Shown piece by piece: positions 63,460-64,000 of a stretch of DNA of 64,000 nt (position 1 is the stretch's first letter; each line of letters starts with the position of its first letter). The position numbers were made by a program, and so were the translations under genes. The stretch covers positions 16,260,129-16,324,128 of the forward strand of contig JABAKD010000002.1 in NCBI GenBank assembly GCA_012845835.1, read 5' to 3'. This DNA comes from Undaria pinnatifida. Taxonomy: Eukaryota > Sar > Phaeophyceae > Laminariales > Alariaceae. A model generated the notes under the pieces. It did not search any database and had not been told where the DNA came from. It was given only the letters and a program-made list of their open reading frames with translations.

Positions 63460-64000
63460 TGCGGACCGCAAAGTCGCCGGTCGGATGCGAAAACGCAGAA
63501 GATCACAACTTTCAGCGACGCAACTAGCCAGTGGGCGAGTTAGTGCCAGCCGATTCCTCGCCCTACGATCGTACTGCGTAGTACATATTGACCCATGTCA
63601 CGATGGAGCTAGGGCGAGCTTTTTCTGAGTTTTTTTTTCTTGAGGAGCGCCACACCTCGCCCCAAAATTATGCTGAAAAACGATGAAAGGTGCTCTTGGA
63701 TAAACGATCCGATGGCCAACGAAAAAACAGTAAAAACACATTTGTTCCAGCGAAATTTGGTAGTTCCCGAGTCAAAGAAGCCCCGCCGTCAAACACGTTT
63801 TTGGACCTAAAAGTGCTGTCTCTCTATCGTATTATAGCACGTTTCTATGATTTCCCCATATATCATTAAACGCCACATGTCTGTAAGATGTTTCCGAACG
63901 ACTAGTCTTGCTTGGGTAGGAAATGGGTAGGAACACATATGATGTAATAATAGCATTGAAACCGTAGAACCGTCACAATCCAAGGCCGACCCGACCCACG
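63460..64000. other. REP-F-like sequence, no gene seen
   Basis: 'gaggagcgccacacctcgcc', 'aaaattatgctgaaaaacg' resembles REP-F. The last bases contain gacccgaccc words as near 27550. Nothing coding is supported. Confidence 0.4.

Overview
This window is eukaryotic nuclear DNA. It shows short exons with GT/AG boundaries, introns of 1 to 4.6 kb, eukaryote-only domain families (PX, ING/PHD), interstitial TTAGGG-like tracts and dense dispersed repeats. Base composition is intermediate and simple repeats are very common. A multicellular stramenopile such as a brown alga (Ectocarpus-like) is my best guess; this is inference from architecture, not a database match.

Three host genes can be supported. 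(1) On +, 3784-21726, an eight-exon gene encodes a predicted 456-residue PX-domain protein with a disordered N-terminus and two C-terminal membrane segments. (2) On -, 41940-28285, a seven-exon gene encodes a predicted 618-residue ING-family (inhibitor of growth) PHD-finger protein. In both genes every exon junction keeps phase, and the PX and PHD motifs only become complete after splicing. (3) On +, from 42171, there is the first exon of a type II membrane protein that looks like a glycosyltransferase-type protein; its later exons were not found. Genes 1 and 2 converge. Genes 2 and 3 diverge from a 230-bp gap that probably holds both promoters. Weaker candidates are a terminal exon on - at 2823-3030, an ORF on - at 14528-14970, and a zinc-finger, acid-rich ORF on - at 48704-49436.

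Everything else is mostly repeats. I recognise a tRNA-derived SINE superfamily (SINE-A) with interchangeable tRNA-like heads, a second short retroposon (SINE-B) with 12-bp target duplications, an abundant composite family with poly-C spacers (REP-C), four MITE-like families with terminal inverted repeats (D, E, K, L), and several unnamed families. A 2.3-kb palindrome of a truncated retroelement lies in the last intron of the PX gene; its inner arms are nearly identical and its outer ends clearly diverged.

Region by region: 1-2800 repeats (REP-C, poly-C); 2.8-21.7 kb the PX gene with repeat-filled introns; 21.7-27.9 kb convergent intergenic DNA with SINE-B and MITE-E; 27.9-41.9 kb the ING gene; 42.2-42.8 kb the membrane-protein exon; 42.8-64 kb repeat-dominated DNA with the zinc-finger ORF interrupted by SINE-B. 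A recurring theme is tandem duplication across exon or splice-site regions, seen in PX introns 1, 2 and 6 and at ING exons 5 and 7. All exon models come from reading the sequence alone, with no transcript support.
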